A DNA stretch of 45,392 bases. Source: Marivivens sp. GTDB lineage: Bacteria > Pseudomonadota > Alphaproteobacteria > Rhodobacterales > Rhodobacteraceae. The position numbers and the translations under genes were made by a program. Below, in pieces: positions 26,369 to 35,376 of the stretch. A model generated the notes under the pieces. It saw only the letters and a program-made list of their open reading frames with translations. It ran no database searches and was not told where the DNA came from. Position 1 is the first letter of the stretch. Every line of letters begins with the position of its first letter. The stretch spans positions 1-45,392 of the forward strand of contig JAURFB010000011.1 of NCBI GenBank assembly GCA_030827165.1, in the 5' to 3' direction.

Positions 26369-27081
26369 TGCTGCGCCTTGCCGCCCTGCTGACGCTTCTC
26401 GCAGGACCGGCCTCTGCCCTGTCCTGTGAGCGGGTCACCTGGCAGGAGACGCGATTTTCGCTTTGCCGCGTCGATCCGGCCAGGGACGACCTTCGCCTTT
26501 TCCATTCCGCCGCGGACGGCGCGCCGCTTGGCGATTTCTCAAGCATCGAGGCAGAGACAGGTCGCAATCTGGCCTTTGCGATGAATGCAGGCATGTATCA
26601 CGACGATCTGCGCCCCGTGGGCTATTACCTTGAGAACGGCGAGCAGAAGATGTGGCTCGTGACCCAGGCAGGCCCCGGCAATTTCGGCCTCTTGCCCAAT
26701 GGTGTCCTCTGCATCGGCAATGCCGGTGCGCAGGTGATCGAAACGCTGGCCTTCAGGGCCAAAGCGCCCGATTGCACCTATGCCACGCAATCCGGTCCGA
26801 TGCTGGTGATCGACGGCGAGCTTCATCCGCGGTTTCTTCCCGAAGGAACCTCGCGGCTGATCCGCAATGGCGTTGGCACGAGCGCCGATGGCAGCGAGGC
26901 GGTTTTTGTCATGTCTGACACGCCTGTGAATTTCCACCTCTTCGCCAGCTTTTTCCGCGATTATCTTGGGTTGCCTCAGGCGCTTTATTTCGATGGCCGT
27001 ATTTCGCGGCTTTATGCGCCCTCGCTCGGCCGGGCCGACATCGGTTTCCGCATGGGGCCGATGGTTGGCGTGCTAGAATAG
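26368..27081 (+). CDS. exported phosphodiester glycosidase (NAGPA) family protein
   Basis: The 237-residue protein has a signal peptide ([19 protein letters not shown], cleavage near 18) and the NAGPA/DUF2233 domain. Typical blocks are FAMNAGMYHDDLRPVGYYLENG, QSGPMLVIDGELHP, RNGVGTSADGSEAVFVMSD and YFDGRISRLYAP. The family includes the human uncovering enzyme that hydrolyses GlcNAc-1-phosphodiesters; bacterial substrates, probably cell-envelope sugars, are mostly undefined. Its ATG overlaps the rbfA stop by one base, so it is coupled between rbfA and truB despite no functional link. Confidence 0.88.
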   Translation: MLRLAALLTLLAGPASALSCERVTWQETRFSLCRVDPARDDLRLFHSAADGAPLGDFSSIEAETGRNLAFAMNAGMYHDDLRPVGYYLENGEQKMWLVTQAGPGNFGLLPNGVLCIGNAGAQVIETLAFRAKAPDCTYATQSGPMLVIDGELHPRFLPEGTSRLIRNGVGTSADGSEAVFVMSDTPVNFHLFASFFRDYLGLPQALYFDGRISRLYAPSLGRADIGFRMGPMVGVLE

Positions 27082-27138
27082 GTTGACCGCGCCCGCCCCC
27101 TTCGGCTAGCAGCGCCTCTCACGCAAACGGAGCGAAAC

Positions 27139-28041
27139 ATGGGCAAGCGCAAGGGCCGCGATATCTCGGGCTGGCTGATCGTCGACAAACCGGCGGGCAT
27201 CACCTCGACGGCGGTGGTCAACAAGGTGCGCTGGGCAATGGATGCCAAGAAGGCTGGCCACGCCGGCACGCTTGATCCCGAAGCGACCGGCGTTCTGGCC
27301 GTGGCTCTGGGCGAGGCGACCAAGACCGTTCCCTTTGTGACCGACAGTCTCAAGGCCTATGCCTTCATGGTCAAACTCGGTGAGGCGACCAACACCGACG
27401 ATGCCGAAGGCGAGGTGATCGCCCGTTCCGACACGCGGCCAGGCGACGACGAGATCAAGGCCGCCCTTTGTGCTTTCGTTGGCGATATAATGCAGGTGCC
27501 GCCCAAGTTCTCGGCGGTGAAGATCGACGGCGAGCGCGCCTACAAGCTCGCCCGCGACGATGAAGAATTCGAAATTGCAGCCCGCCCGCTCTGGGTCGAG
27601 GAACTGGTCATGACCGACCGGCCCGACGCCGATCACGTCGCCCTCGAGATGACCTGCGGCAAGGGCGGCTATGTCCGTGCCATCGCCCGCGATCTTGGCG
27701 CGGCGCTGGGCTGTCATGGCCATGTGCAATGGCTGCGCCGCGTCTGGTCGGGCCCGTTTCGCGCCGAGGACGGGATCAGCATTGACGAGCTTGATCGTCT
27801 GGCCCGCACGCCTGAACTGGACGCGCGGGTTTTGCCGCTCGAGGTTGGCCTGACCGATCTTGCCGAGGTCCGCTGCCCGCCCGAAAGCATCGCCAAGCTG
27901 CGCAACGGGAATCCGGCGATGGTTTTTGCGCATGGGCTTGAATATGGCGACGAATGTTGGGCGAGCTTTGAGGGCCAGCCGGTGGCCGTCGGCAGCTATC
28001 GTGCGGGCGAATTGCACCCCAGCCGCGTCTTCAATCTCTAG
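27139..28041 (+). CDS. truB: TruB, tRNA pseudouridine-55 synthase
   Basis: The 300-residue enzyme makes pseudouridine 55 in the T-loop of tRNAs. The catalytic D46 is in [16 protein letters not shown], with [13 protein letters not shown] at the N-terminus, [19 protein letters not shown] and [12 protein letters not shown] further on. The C-terminal PUA-like part ([15 protein letters not shown]) is present. The ATG at 27139 follows ACGGAGCG. It is co-directional with rbfA, the common arrangement of these translation genes. Confidence 0.96.
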   Translation: MGKRKGRDISGWLIVDKPAGITSTAVVNKVRWAMDAKKAGHAGTLDPEATGVLAVALGEATKTVPFVTDSLKAYAFMVKLGEATNTDDAEGEVIARSDTRPGDDEIKAALCAFVGDIMQVPPKFSAVKIDGERAYKLARDDEEFEIAARPLWVEELVMTDRPDADHVALEMTCGKGGYVRAIARDLGAALGCHGHVQWLRRVWSGPFRAEDGISIDELDRLARTPELDARVLPLEVGLTDLAEVRCPPESIAKLRNGNPAMVFAHGLEYGDECWASFEGQPVAVGSYRAGELHPSRVFNL

Positions 28042-28076
28042 AAACGCGCGATAAATGCGGCTACCAATGCAGGGCC

Positions 28077-28589
28077 ATGATCACGCGCGAATTCCAAAAG
28101 GGCGATGCCCATTCGACCGCCGTCTATTCGGATTGCAAGCGGTATCGCTATCTCTTGACGCGGGCTTGGGAGCCCACGGGGCGCAAGGCGCTATTCGTCA
28201 TGCTCAACCCGTCGACGGCAACCGAAGTTCAGAACGACCCCACGGTCGAGCGCTGCGAACGGCGGGCGCGGACGCTGGGCTTTGGTGCGTTTCGCGTTAC
28301 CAACATCTTTGCATGGCGGGATACCGACCCGCGCAAGATGCGCGCCGCCGCCGATCCGGTCGGGCCGGCGAATGACGAGGCCATCCGGGGTTCGGTGGAC
28401 TGGGCCGATCAGGTGATCTGCGCTTGGGGCACGCATGGCAGCCATCTTGCGCGCGGCCCTGCGGTCGAAGCGCTCTTGCGGGCCACCGGCGCGCCGCTCT
28501 TCACGCTCGGTCTCACCAAAGACGGCCACCCAAAGCACCCGCTCTATATCGGTTACGCCGAACAGCCCAATGAATGGCCCGCCCAATGA
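28077..28589 (+). CDS. DUF1643 family protein
   Basis: The 170-residue protein contains the DUF1643 signatures LFVMLNPSTATEVQNDPTVERC near the N-terminus, FRVTNIFAWRDTDPR, and a C-terminal GLTKDGHPKHPLYIG. The family occurs both as a stand-alone cytoplasmic protein and near mobile elements; its biochemical role is unknown. Its stop overlaps the start of the following hydrolase (ATGA), so the two are co-translated. The start ATG at 28077 has AGGGCC, a modest ribosome site. Confidence 0.88.
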   Translation: MITREFQKGDAHSTAVYSDCKRYRYLLTRAWEPTGRKALFVMLNPSTATEVQNDPTVERCERRARTLGFGAFRVTNIFAWRDTDPRKMRAAADPVGPANDEAIRGSVDWADQVICAWGTHGSHLARGPAVEALLRATGAPLFTLGLTKDGHPKHPLYIGYAEQPNEWPAQ

Positions 28590-29476
28590 TCGAAGGCTTC
28601 ACGCAAAGTCGCATCCGCTGCGGCGAGGTAAGCCTCTCTGTTCATCGCGGCGGCAAAGGCGAGCCGCTGATCCTTCTGCACGGCTATCCGCAGAACCACC
28701 ACTGCTGGGAGCGTGTAGCGCCTGAGTTTGCCAAGCATTTCGACGTGATCGTTCCCGATCTGCGCGGGTATGGCGACAGCGACGCGCCTGTCGATGACAA
28801 GGGGCATACCGTCTATTCCAAACGGCAAATGGCAAGGGATATCGTCGCCTTGATGGATGCGCTCGGCCTCGCGTCGGCCCATATCCTCGGCCATGATCGG
28901 GGCGCGCGGGTGTCCTATCGTCTTGCCCTTGATCACCCCTCCCGCGTGCGCCGTCTTGGCATCATCGAGATCGTCCCGACCGTCGATTTCTGGGCCAACT
29001 GGAACGCCGATCTCGCGATGAAGGCCTATCACTGGACATTTCTCGCCCAGCCCTACCCCCTGCCCGAGAATATGATCGGCGCCGACTCGGACGCCTATTT
29101 CCGCTGGACCCTCGCCGCATGGACCCGCGCCAAATCGGCTTCCGCTTTCTCGGACAGGGCGCTTGTCTCCTATCTCGCGCAAGGGCGAGACCCTGCCCGT
29201 CTTCATGCCATGTGCGCCGACTACCGCGCCGGGGCGACCTTTGATCGCGATCTCGACGAGACCGACCGCGCTGTCGGGCGCAAGATCACGGCACCGATCT
29301 ATTTCCTCTGGTCCGACATCGGCTTTCCCTCGCAAACGCCCGATCCTCTCGATCTTTGGCGGGCTTGGGCCGACGATATTCAGGGCAATTCCTGCGTGGG
29401 TGCGGGGCATTTCGTTGTGGAAGAGACCCCGCAGGCCGTTCTCGATACCTTTGTGCCGTTCTTCCGCAAGGGCTAG
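28586..29476 (+). CDS. alpha/beta hydrolase closely resembling fluoroacetate (haloacetate) dehalogenase
   Basis: The 296-residue alpha/beta hydrolase has the nucleophile elbow LGHDRGARVSYRLALDHP with D104. Compared with the Rhodopseudomonas palustris fluoroacetate dehalogenase recalled from memory, the substrate arginines (R105, R108), the halide-binding trio H149-W150 (YHWTFLAQP) and Y213 (CADYRAG), and catalytic H275 (GAGHF) are all present with constant offset. The triad acid, Asp134 there, is Glu here (E128 in IIEIVPT). Reaction expected: C-halogen bond hydrolysis of haloacetates, though an epoxide or ester hydrolase is possible. The ATG at 28586 overlaps the DUF1643 stop. No transporter or reductive partner is adjacent. 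Confidence 0.85.
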   Translation: MIEGFTQSRIRCGEVSLSVHRGGKGEPLILLHGYPQNHHCWERVAPEFAKHFDVIVPDLRGYGDSDAPVDDKGHTVYSKRQMARDIVALMDALGLASAHILGHDRGARVSYRLALDHPSRVRRLGIIEIVPTVDFWANWNADLAMKAYHWTFLAQPYPLPENMIGADSDAYFRWTLAAWTRAKSASAFSDRALVSYLAQGRDPARLHAMCADYRAGATFDRDLDETDRAVGRKITAPIYFLWSDIGFPSQTPDPLDLWRAWADDIQGNSCVGAGHFVVEETPQAVLDTFVPFFRKG

Positions 29477-29490
29477 CGACCCAGAATCAT

Positions 29491-29520
29491 CTTTTCTTCA
29501 AGGGGAAATGCCACTATAGG
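29491..29520 (+). promoter_or_regulatory. possible rpsO promoter
   Basis: CTTTTC (29491-29496), 18 bases, TATAGG (29515-29520), 100 bases before the rpsO ATG. The pnp region has the near-identical CTTTCC-N18-TATAGG at 30427-30456. The -35 is poor, so this is a tentative call. Confidence 0.38.
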
Positions 29521-29620
29521 CACGCATCCCCAATGGAATCCCTTGGCGGATACCTCCACGGGCCCTGCTGGACGACATCCCGGCTTGCGCCATAACCCTT
29601 TAATCCGAAAGGAGACCCCG

Positions 29621-29890
29621 ATGTCGATCACTGTTGAAGAAAAAGCCCGCCTGATGAAGGAATTTGCGACCAAGGAAGGCGACACCGGTTCGCCCGAAGT
29701 TCAGGTTGCCATCCTCACCTCGCGCATCTCGACCCTGACCGAGCACTTCAAGACCCACAAGAAGGACAACCACGGCCGCCGTGGCCTTCTGATGATGGTC
29801 GCCCAGCGCCGCAAGCTTCTTGACTATGTCAAAGGCAAGGATGAGGCCCGCTATCAAAGCCTGATCGAGCGCCTCGGCATCCGCCGCTAA
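29621..29890 (+). CDS. rpsO: 30S ribosomal protein S15 (uS15)
   Basis: The 89-residue primary 16S-binding protein has the family core [37 protein letters not shown] and [12 protein letters not shown]...[12 protein letters not shown], and full normal length. The ATG at 29621 follows AAAGGAG. S15 often represses its own message through a leader structure; the 100-base leader here was not resolved. It is followed by a terminator, then by an inverted yegP-like gene before pnp. Confidence 0.98.
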   Translation: MSITVEEKARLMKEFATKEGDTGSPEVQVAILTSRISTLTEHFKTHKKDNHGRRGLLMMVAQRRKLLDYVKGKDEARYQSLIERLGIRR

Positions 29891-29915
29891 GCGTCTTCAG
29901 TTCGAGAAAACGATG

Positions 29916-29950
29916 CGCCCGCCCCTTCTGGAGGCGGGCGTTGTCGTTTG
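29916..29950 (+). terminator. intrinsic-type terminator after rpsO
   Basis: CGCCCGCC (29916-29923), 9-base loop, GGCGGGCG (29933-29940), then TTGTCGTTTG. The stem is strong but the T tract is interrupted. It lies 25 bases after the rpsO stop and 24 before the convergent gene's stop, so it may act in both directions. Confidence 0.68.
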
Positions 29951-29963
29951 CGGGGTGTGTCGA

Positions 29964-30305
29964 TTAAGCGTCGTCGGTCAGATCGACGATCTTGGCGTCG
30001 GGCGCGTTCTTCTTGACCGATTCAATCCCGTTGTCGCGGGCCGAAGCGCTGGAATAGCTTTCGCTGGTGCCGATGACTTGTCCGTTCGACGCCTTGAGAT
30101 TGAACATCTCCTGACCGGCCTTGTTGGCCTTGCGCTCATAGCGGTCATCATTGGGCGCATTCCGCTGCACCGAGGCAATTCCGTTTTCGGCACTTGCGCG
30201 GGCCTTGTAGCCCTCGCTGGCCAGAATGGGTTCGCCGTTTCCGGCCTTGAGGCGAAAACGGAACTCGCCCGCCTTGTCTTTATAAAGCTCAAACTTACCG
30301 GCCAT
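29964..30305 (-). CDS. YegP/DUF1508 family small protein
   Basis: The 113-residue protein is two tandem copies of the DUF1508 unit. Copy one: GKFELYKDKAGEFRFRLKAG, ILASEGYKARASAENGIASV. Copy two: YERKANKAGQEMFNLKASNG, VIGTSESYSSASARDNGIES. E. coli YegP has the same two-repeat architecture; its function is unknown, although members are often abundant and stress-linked. The ATG at 30305 follows AAAGGAG; the longer open frame upstream crosses the pnp promoter region and is rejected. The gene lies inverted between rpsO and pnp. Confidence 0.9.
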   Translation of the reverse strand: MAGKFELYKDKAGEFRFRLKAGNGEPILASEGYKARASAENGIASVQRNAPNDDRYERKANKAGQEMFNLKASNGQVIGTSESYSSASARDNGIESVKKNAPDAKIVDLTDDA

Positions 30306-30426
30306 AAATAACTCCTTTGCCAGCAAAATTCCAATGTGCCCCGATTTGTCGGCCAGCCTGCCATCGCGGGCAACAGAAATTTTTTCACCATGGCAATATT
30401 GGTCGATTGGGCCTGAAAACTGCCTT

Positions 30427-30456
30427 CTTTCCAAATCCGGCATTCCCATGTATAGG
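30427..30456 (+). promoter_or_regulatory. possible pnp promoter
   Basis: CTTTCC (30427-30432), 18 bases, TATAGG (30451-30456), about 125 bases before the pnp start. It would make a separate transcript for pnp downstream of the inverted yegP-like gene. Weak -35. Confidence 0.38.
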
Positions 30457-30510
30457 CCGCCCATCTGTGACGTGAGCCCTGCCCCCGGGCGCATGCGAAG
30501 GATTGGGGGC

Positions 30511-30565
30511 GGCGGCAATGGGGCCGCCATTCAAACGGGAGACCCGGAAGGCCGGGAGCGCTCCC
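30511..30565 (+). promoter_or_regulatory. structured pnp leader (hairpins and palindrome)
   Basis: GGCGGC/GCCGCC (30511-30528), CCCGG-aagg-CCGGG (30543-30556) and the 12-base palindrome GGGAGCGCTCCC (30554-30565) lie just before the ribosome site of pnp. In enterobacteria a leader stem cleaved by RNase III mediates PNPase autoregulation; a similar role here is inferred only. Confidence 0.45.
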
Positions 30566-30580
30566 TAGAGGAAACGATAG

Positions 30581-32725
30581 ATGTTCAACGAAGTTAGAAA
30601 ATCAATCCAGTGGGGCGAAGAAACGCTGACCCTGGAAACCGGCAAGGTTGCCCGTCAGGCCGACGGCACCGTCATTGCCACCCTTGGCGAAACCTCGGTC
30701 ATGGCCAACGTGACCTTCGCCAAAGAACCGAAGCCGGGCCAGGATTTCTTCCCGCTGACGGTTCATTACCAAGAGAAATACTATGCCGCCGGCAAGGTTC
30801 CGGGCGGCTTCTTCAAGCGCGAAGCGCGTCCGACCGAAAAGGAAACGCTCACCGCCCGCCTGATCGACCGTCCGATCCGCCCGCTGTTTGTCCCCGGCTT
30901 CAAGCACGAAGTCCTCGTTATGTGCACCGTGTTGAGCCACGATCTTGTCAACGACCCTGATGTTGTCGCGATGATCGCCGCTTCGGCCGCGCTCACCATC
31001 TCGGGCGTTCCGTTCATGGGGCCGATCGCCGGCTGCCGCGTTGGCTATGTCGATGGCGGCTATGTGCTGAACCCGACAGTCGACGACATGCAGGGCCTTC
31101 GCAACGATCCCGAGCAGCGGCTCGACCTCGTCGTGGCCGGCACCAAAGACGCCGTGATGATGGTTGAGTCCGAAGCCTATGAGCTGACCGAAGACGAAAT
31201 GCTGGGCGCCGTCGTGTTTGCACACGAGCAGATCCAGCCGGTCATCGACCTCATCATCTCGCTGGCCGAAACGTCGGCCAAAGAGCCGTTCGATTTCAGC
31301 CCGCCGGATTACTCGGAGCTGTATGGCGTTGTGAAGGGTCTTGGCGAAAAGCAGATGCGCGCCGCCTACGCGATCCTCGACAAGCAGCAGCGCGTTGCAG
31401 CCGTCGCTGCCGCGAAAGAGGCCGTCAAGGCCGGCCTTTCCGAAGAGCAGCTGGCCGATGCCAACCTCGGTTCTGCCCTCAAGAAGCTCGAGTCGAGCGT
31501 TCTGCGTGGCTCGGTCGTGAAGGACAAGAAGCGCATCGACGGCCGCGCCCTCGACAAGGTTCGCTCGATCGTGTCGGAAACCGGCCTCCTGCCGCGCACC
31601 CACGGCTCGGCGCTCTTCACCCGTGGCGAGACGCAGGCCCTGGTCGTGACCACCCTCGGCACCGGCGACGACGAGCAGATCATCGACGCCCTGCATGGCA
31701 ACTTCCGCTCGAACTTCCTGCTGCACTACAACTTCCCCCCGTATTCGGTTGGCGAAGTTGGCCGCGTGGGTTCGCCCGGCCGCCGCGAAATCGGCCACGG
31801 CAAGCTGGCCTGGCGCGCGCTTCAGGCGGTTTTGCCAGCCGCGACCGACTTCCCCTATACGATCCGGGTTGTGTCGGAGATCACCGAATCCAACGGCTCG
31901 TCGTCGATGGCTTCGGTCTGCGGCGGCTCTTTGTCGATGATGGACGCAGGCGTTCCGCTCAAGGCTCCGGTTGCCGGCGTTGCCATGGGTCTCGTCCTGG
32001 AAGACGACGGCTCTTACGCCGTGCTGACCGATATCCTTGGCGACGAGGATCACCTCGGCGACATGGATTTCAAAGTGGCTGGTACCGAGAACGGCATCAC
32101 CTCGCTGCAGATGGACATCAAGGTTGCCGGCATCACTCCGGAAATCATGAAGCAGGCTCTGTCTCAGGCGAAAGACGGCCGGATGCACATCCTGGGCGAG
32201 ATGGCCAAGGCCCTTACAAGCGCCAATGCCTTCTCCGTGCACGCTCCACGCATCGAGACCATGCAGATCCCGACCGACAAGATCCGTGAAGTGATCGGCT
32301 CGGGCGGCAAGGTCATCCGCGAGATCGTCGAGGTTTCGGGTGCCAAGGTCGACATCAACGACGATGGCATCATCAAGATCGCCTCGTCCAACGGCGACGC
32401 CATCCAGAAGGCCTATGACATGATCTATTCGATCGTGGCTGAGCCGGAAGAGGGCAAGGTTTACAAGGGCAAGGTCGTCAAGCTCGTCGATTTCGGAGCC
32501 TTCGTAAACTTCTTCGGCAAGCGCGACGGCCTCGTGCACGTCAGCCAGATCGAAAACCGCCGCCTGAACCATCCTTCGGATGTTCTGAAGGAAGGTCAGG
32601 AAGTCTGGGTCAAGCTTCTGGGCTTTGATGACCGTGGCAAGGTCCGCCTGTCGATGAAGATCGTCGATCAGGAGACCGGCCTCGAGATCCCGAAAGAAGA
32701 CAAGGCCGACGACGCCGAGGAATAA
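30581..32725 (+). CDS. pnp: polyribonucleotide nucleotidyltransferase (PNPase)
   Basis: The 714-residue phosphorolytic 3'-5' exoribonuclease is a core component of mRNA decay. Domains in order: first RNase PH domain (1-140, [24 protein letters not shown]), helical linker, second RNase PH domain (about 310-545, with [28 protein letters not shown] and the catalytic acidic [15 protein letters not shown]), KH domain (about 555-615, [12 protein letters not shown]) and S1 domain (about 620-690, [26 protein letters not shown]). The length is normal. The ATG at 30581 follows AGAGGAAA. A strong terminator follows. Confidence 0.98.
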   Translation: MFNEVRKSIQWGEETLTLETGKVARQADGTVIATLGETSVMANVTFAKEPKPGQDFFPLTVHYQEKYYAAGKVPGGFFKREARPTEKETLTARLIDRPIRPLFVPGFKHEVLVMCTVLSHDLVNDPDVVAMIAASAALTISGVPFMGPIAGCRVGYVDGGYVLNPTVDDMQGLRNDPEQRLDLVVAGTKDAVMMVESEAYELTEDEMLGAVVFAHEQIQPVIDLIISLAETSAKEPFDFSPPDYSELYGVVKGLGEKQMRAAYAILDKQQRVAAVAAAKEAVKAGLSEEQLADANLGSALKKLESSVLRGSVVKDKKRIDGRALDKVRSIVSETGLLPRTHGSALFTRGETQALVVTTLGTGDDEQIIDALHGNFRSNFLLHYNFPPYSVGEVGRVGSPGRREIGHGKLAWRALQAVLPAATDFPYTIRVVSEITESNGSSSMASVCGGSLSMMDAGVPLKAPVAGVAMGLVLEDDGSYAVLTDILGDEDHLGDMDFKVAGTENGITSLQMDIKVAGITPEIMKQALSQAKDGRMHILGEMAKALTSANAFSVHAPRIETMQIPTDKIREVIGSGGKVIREIVEVSGAKVDINDDGIIKIASSNGDAIQKAYDMIYSIVAEPEEGKVYKGKVVKLVDFGAFVNFFGKRDGLVHVSQIENRRLNHPSDVLKEGQEVWVKLLGFDDRGKVRLSMKIVDQETGLEIPKEDKADDAEE

Positions 32726-32746
32726 ACCCTCGCTTGCGGCAAAGAC

Positions 32747-32780
32747 AAAGCCCCGGTGGAAACGCCGGGGCTTTTTCGTT
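32747..32780 (+). terminator. intrinsic terminator after pnp
   Basis: AAAGCCCCGG (32747-32756), 8-base loop, CCGGGGCTTT (32765-32774), followed by TTCG to complete a T-rich run. It is a 10-bp perfect stem ending just before the stop of the convergent M14-family gene, and probably works for pnp. Confidence 0.85.
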
Positions 32781-33827
32781 TCAGATGATCTCGTCCTCAT
32801 CAAACAGCGGCTGCGCCTCGAGTTGCTCGGCCAGCGCACCGACTGCCGCCTCGGCCTTGGCCGGATCGGGCAGTTCGGCGATGTGAAAGAGTGCGTCACC
32901 TTCGTTGACCACCGGAAGGTTGGCACGGCCAACGATGATGCCGCCTTCGGTGGCGACGATCTCGGTTTCATTCTCGCCGAAGGGATCGGAAATGAGGCCG
33001 ATCACGTCACCTGTCTCGACCATGTCGCCCGATTGGCGGAACATCCGGATCAGACCGCCAGCGGGCGCGCGCAACCACGATGATTTGCGGCACAGGGTTG
33101 GCTTGACCCTCGGCTTGGCCACGCCCTTTGCGCCGATCATGCCCAGTTCGTGCATCACCCGCAGAATTCCCATGACGCCGGTTCGCGCACCGTATTCATC
33201 GAACCTCAGCCCTTCGCCCGCCTCATACAGCAGCATGTCCACGCCGGCCTCGCCCGCCGCCAAACGAAGCGATCCGTCGCGCTTTTTTGAGGTGATGATC
33301 ACGGGCGCACCAAAGACCTCGGCCATATGTCGCATCCGGTCGCTTCCGGGGCTGATGCGAACCTGCGGGAGGTTGGTTCGGTGAATCGCGGCCGAGTGAA
33401 GATCAATGCCAAAATCCGAACGCAGAACGATCTCGTTCAGGAAAAGGCTGGCCATGCGGGCGGCAAGAGAGCCAGTGGCAGAGCCGGGAAAAACACGATT
33501 GAGATCGCGTCTATCGGGCAAATAGCGGCTTTGGTTGAGGAACCCGAACGTGTTGACAATCGGCACCGCCAGAAGGGTTCCGGCCATCTTGTCAAGGGCT
33601 TGGGTCCGCAAGAGCCTGCGGACAATCTCGACCCCTATCACCTCGTCGCCATGAATGGCGGCGGAGACAAACATCACCGGACCCGGCCTCTTGCCGTGGA
33701 CGACATGGACCGACATCGTGACAGGCGTATGGTCGGTAAGCGTGCTGACCGGCAGTTCCACCGTCATCCGCTGACCGGGCGCAATCCGCCGCCCGGCGAT
33801 CTCGAATGGCTTGCGAATGCCAGGCAT
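32781..33827 (-). CDS. aspartoacylase/succinylglutamate desuccinylase-like M14 metalloenzyme of the Rim trio
   Basis: The 348-residue zinc-dependent acyl- or peptide-hydrolase has ligands H59 and E62 (AAIHGDEVIGVE) and H144 (GIDLHSA). DLNRVFPG is the substrate-arginine block and E202 (LLYEAGEG) the catalytic base. After about residue 260 there is a barrel-sandwich hybrid resembling a lipoyl/biotinyl fold (GDMVETGDVIGLISDP, EGGIIVGRANLPVVNEGD), seen in a subgroup of this family. The ATG at 33827 overlaps the rimK stop by one base. A role in removing or trimming the residues added by RimK is inferred from coupling only. Confidence 0.86.
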   Translation of the reverse strand: MPGIRKPFEIAGRRIAPGQRMTVELPVSTLTDHTPVTMSVHVVHGKRPGPVMFVSAAIHGDEVIGVEIVRRLLRTQALDKMAGTLLAVPIVNTFGFLNQSRYLPDRRDLNRVFPGSATGSLAARMASLFLNEIVLRSDFGIDLHSAAIHRTNLPQVRISPGSDRMRHMAEVFGAPVIITSKKRDGSLRLAAGEAGVDMLLYEAGEGLRFDEYGARTGVMGILRVMHELGMIGAKGVAKPRVKPTLCRKSSWLRAPAGGLIRMFRQSGDMVETGDVIGLISDPFGENETEIVATEGGIIVGRANLPVVNEGDALFHIAELPDPAKAEAAVGALAEQLEAQPLFDEDEII

Positions 33828-34732
33828 CAGCCTTTGCCTTTGGTCCGGGTGCTGTTGGGCTTGGCGTTCTTCTCGATGAATTCGATGATCTTGCCGGCGA
33901 TATCGATGCCAGTAGCGTTCTCGACCCCTTCAAGCCCCGGCGAGGAATTGACCTCCATCGCCACCGGCCCGTGATTGGAGCGCAGCATATCGACGCCGCA
34001 GACATTCAGACCCATCGATTTCGCCGCACGGATCGCGGTGGCGCGTTCTTCGGGGCTAATCTTGATCGACATGGCCGAACCGCCCCGATGCAGGTTGGAG
34101 CGGAACTCGCCCTCGGCGCCGGTGCGCTTCATCGCAGCGACAACCTTGCCGCCAACCACAAGCGCGCGAATGTCTGTTCCACCCGCTTCCTTGATGAATT
34201 CCTGCACCATGATGTTCACATCGGCCCCGCGAAAGGCTTCGATCACCGATTTCGCGCTGCGCTCGGTATCGGCCAGAACCACGCCGATGCCTTGCGTGCC
34301 TTCCAGGAGTTTGACCACCACCGGCGCACCTCCGGCCAGACGGATTACCTCTTCGGTCTGCTTTGGATCATGGGCAAAGGTCGTCACCGGCAAGCCGATG
34401 CCATCCCGCGCCAAAAGCTGCATCGAGCGGAGCTTGTCGCGGCTGCGTCCGATACCAACGGATTCATTGAGGGGATAGACGCCCATCATCTCGAACTGGC
34501 GCAGAACGGCGAGGCCATAAAAGGTCACGCTCGCGCCGATCCGCGGGATCACAGCGTCATAGAGAGGCAGCTTCTCGCCGTTGTAATAGACTTCGGGCCG
34601 GCGGCTCGCGATGTTCATGTAGCAGCGAAGGGTGTTGATGATGTCGAGCGTGTGCCCGCGCTCTTCGGCCGCTTCCTTGAGGCGCCGGTGGGAATAGAGG
34701 GTGGGATTGCGTGCCAGCATTGCAAGCTTCAT
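33827..34732 (-). CDS. rimK: RimK, ATP-grasp alpha-L-glutamate ligase
   Basis: The 301-residue ATP-grasp ligase is of the RimK type, which in E. coli adds glutamates to the C-terminus of ribosomal protein S6. RimK features are [20 protein letters not shown] in the N-terminal domain, the ATP lid and binding segment [21 protein letters not shown]-like [19 protein letters not shown], the acidic metal ligands in CGVDMLRS and [12 protein letters not shown], and the FRSNLHRGG loop. S6 is not in this window. The ATG at 34732 overlaps the upstream stop by one base and its own stop overlaps the M14 gene by one, so the three are translationally coupled. Confidence 0.93.
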   Translation of the reverse strand: MKLAMLARNPTLYSHRRLKEAAEERGHTLDIINTLRCYMNIASRRPEVYYNGEKLPLYDAVIPRIGASVTFYGLAVLRQFEMMGVYPLNESVGIGRSRDKLRSMQLLARDGIGLPVTTFAHDPKQTEEVIRLAGGAPVVVKLLEGTQGIGVVLADTERSAKSVIEAFRGADVNIMVQEFIKEAGGTDIRALVVGGKVVAAMKRTGAEGEFRSNLHRGGSAMSIKISPEERATAIRAAKSMGLNVCGVDMLRSNHGPVAMEVNSSPGLEGVENATGIDIAGKIIEFIEKNAKPNSTRTKGKG

Positions 34733-35190
34733 CAGCTTTCCTTTCCAACAGGTGCGACAAGAAACGAACGGCCTGGATCTACAAGTATACGGCGGCGGCG
34801 GATCGCCGTCCTGCCCAGAATGATCGGCATCGACATGGCGGCACGATCCGCCAGAGAAACGTCAATTGCCCACCTCCGGCCGCCAAGCACGAGCAGGGTC
34901 GAGATGACCAGACGCTCTTCGGGAATTCCGCTCGTGTTCTTGATTTCGCGGCTGTCAACGAGCGGCGCTTCGCAATCGACGGCCTCAGCGAGACCGGCAT
35001 GAGGCACATGGAAACGAACCCATTGAACGCCGTCCCGCTCGAAATGGCGAATGCGGGTGGCATGAAGCGCCGATGTTCGCGCGCCCGTGTCGATCTTGGC
35101 GACGGCCTCGGCAATGCCGAGATCGGGAAGCGCGACAGTCTCCCTCCAGCCAATGATCAAGGGCAGGTTATTCTTCTGTTTCGTCTTCAT
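34732..35190 (-). CDS. RimB-like retropepsin-fold protein (ATP-dependent zinc protease family)
   Basis: The 152-residue protein has the retropepsin-like motif [14 protein letters not shown] with D34-T35-G36, then RWVRF-type beta strands, [11 protein letters not shown] and [10 protein letters not shown], typical of the RimB/DUF785 family often annotated as ATP-dependent zinc protease. These proteins are usually neighbours of RimK ligases and are presumed to act on, or regulate, the modified tail; the aspartyl-protease-like dyad suggests a dimeric enzyme. The ATG at 35190 ([10 protein letters not shown]) is chosen over longer starts because conservation begins just after it. It is first in the trio and divergent from the aldehyde dehydrogenase gene. 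Confidence 0.88.
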   Translation of the reverse strand: MKTKQKNNLPLIIGWRETVALPDLGIAEAVAKIDTGARTSALHATRIRHFERDGVQWVRFHVPHAGLAEAVDCEAPLVDSREIKNTSGIPEERLVISTLLVLGGRRWAIDVSLADRAAMSMPIILGRTAIRRRRILVDPGRSFLVAPVGKES

Positions 35191-35376
35191 TCCGGCCTTT
35201 CGGGCCCCATGCAGCCCTCTTCGGCCCATGTTGCCCGCCGCCGCGCAAAAGAAAAGCCCCCGACTGGGTCGATAGGTGTCGGAGTTGCCTTGGCGCATGT
35301 CGGTTCTTTTTCGGCGCCCCGCATCCCTTGTCGGTTATAGACTTGGCCAAAAGGCATCTCCACCAACTTGCATGTC

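Noticed and set aside
30602-32971. 789-codon open frame opposite pnp
   Set aside because: It is the complement of PNPase codons. The composition (His/Arg/Gly/Val-rich, no recognisable domain) and the overwhelming PNPase signature on the other strand show it is a GC-codon shadow.
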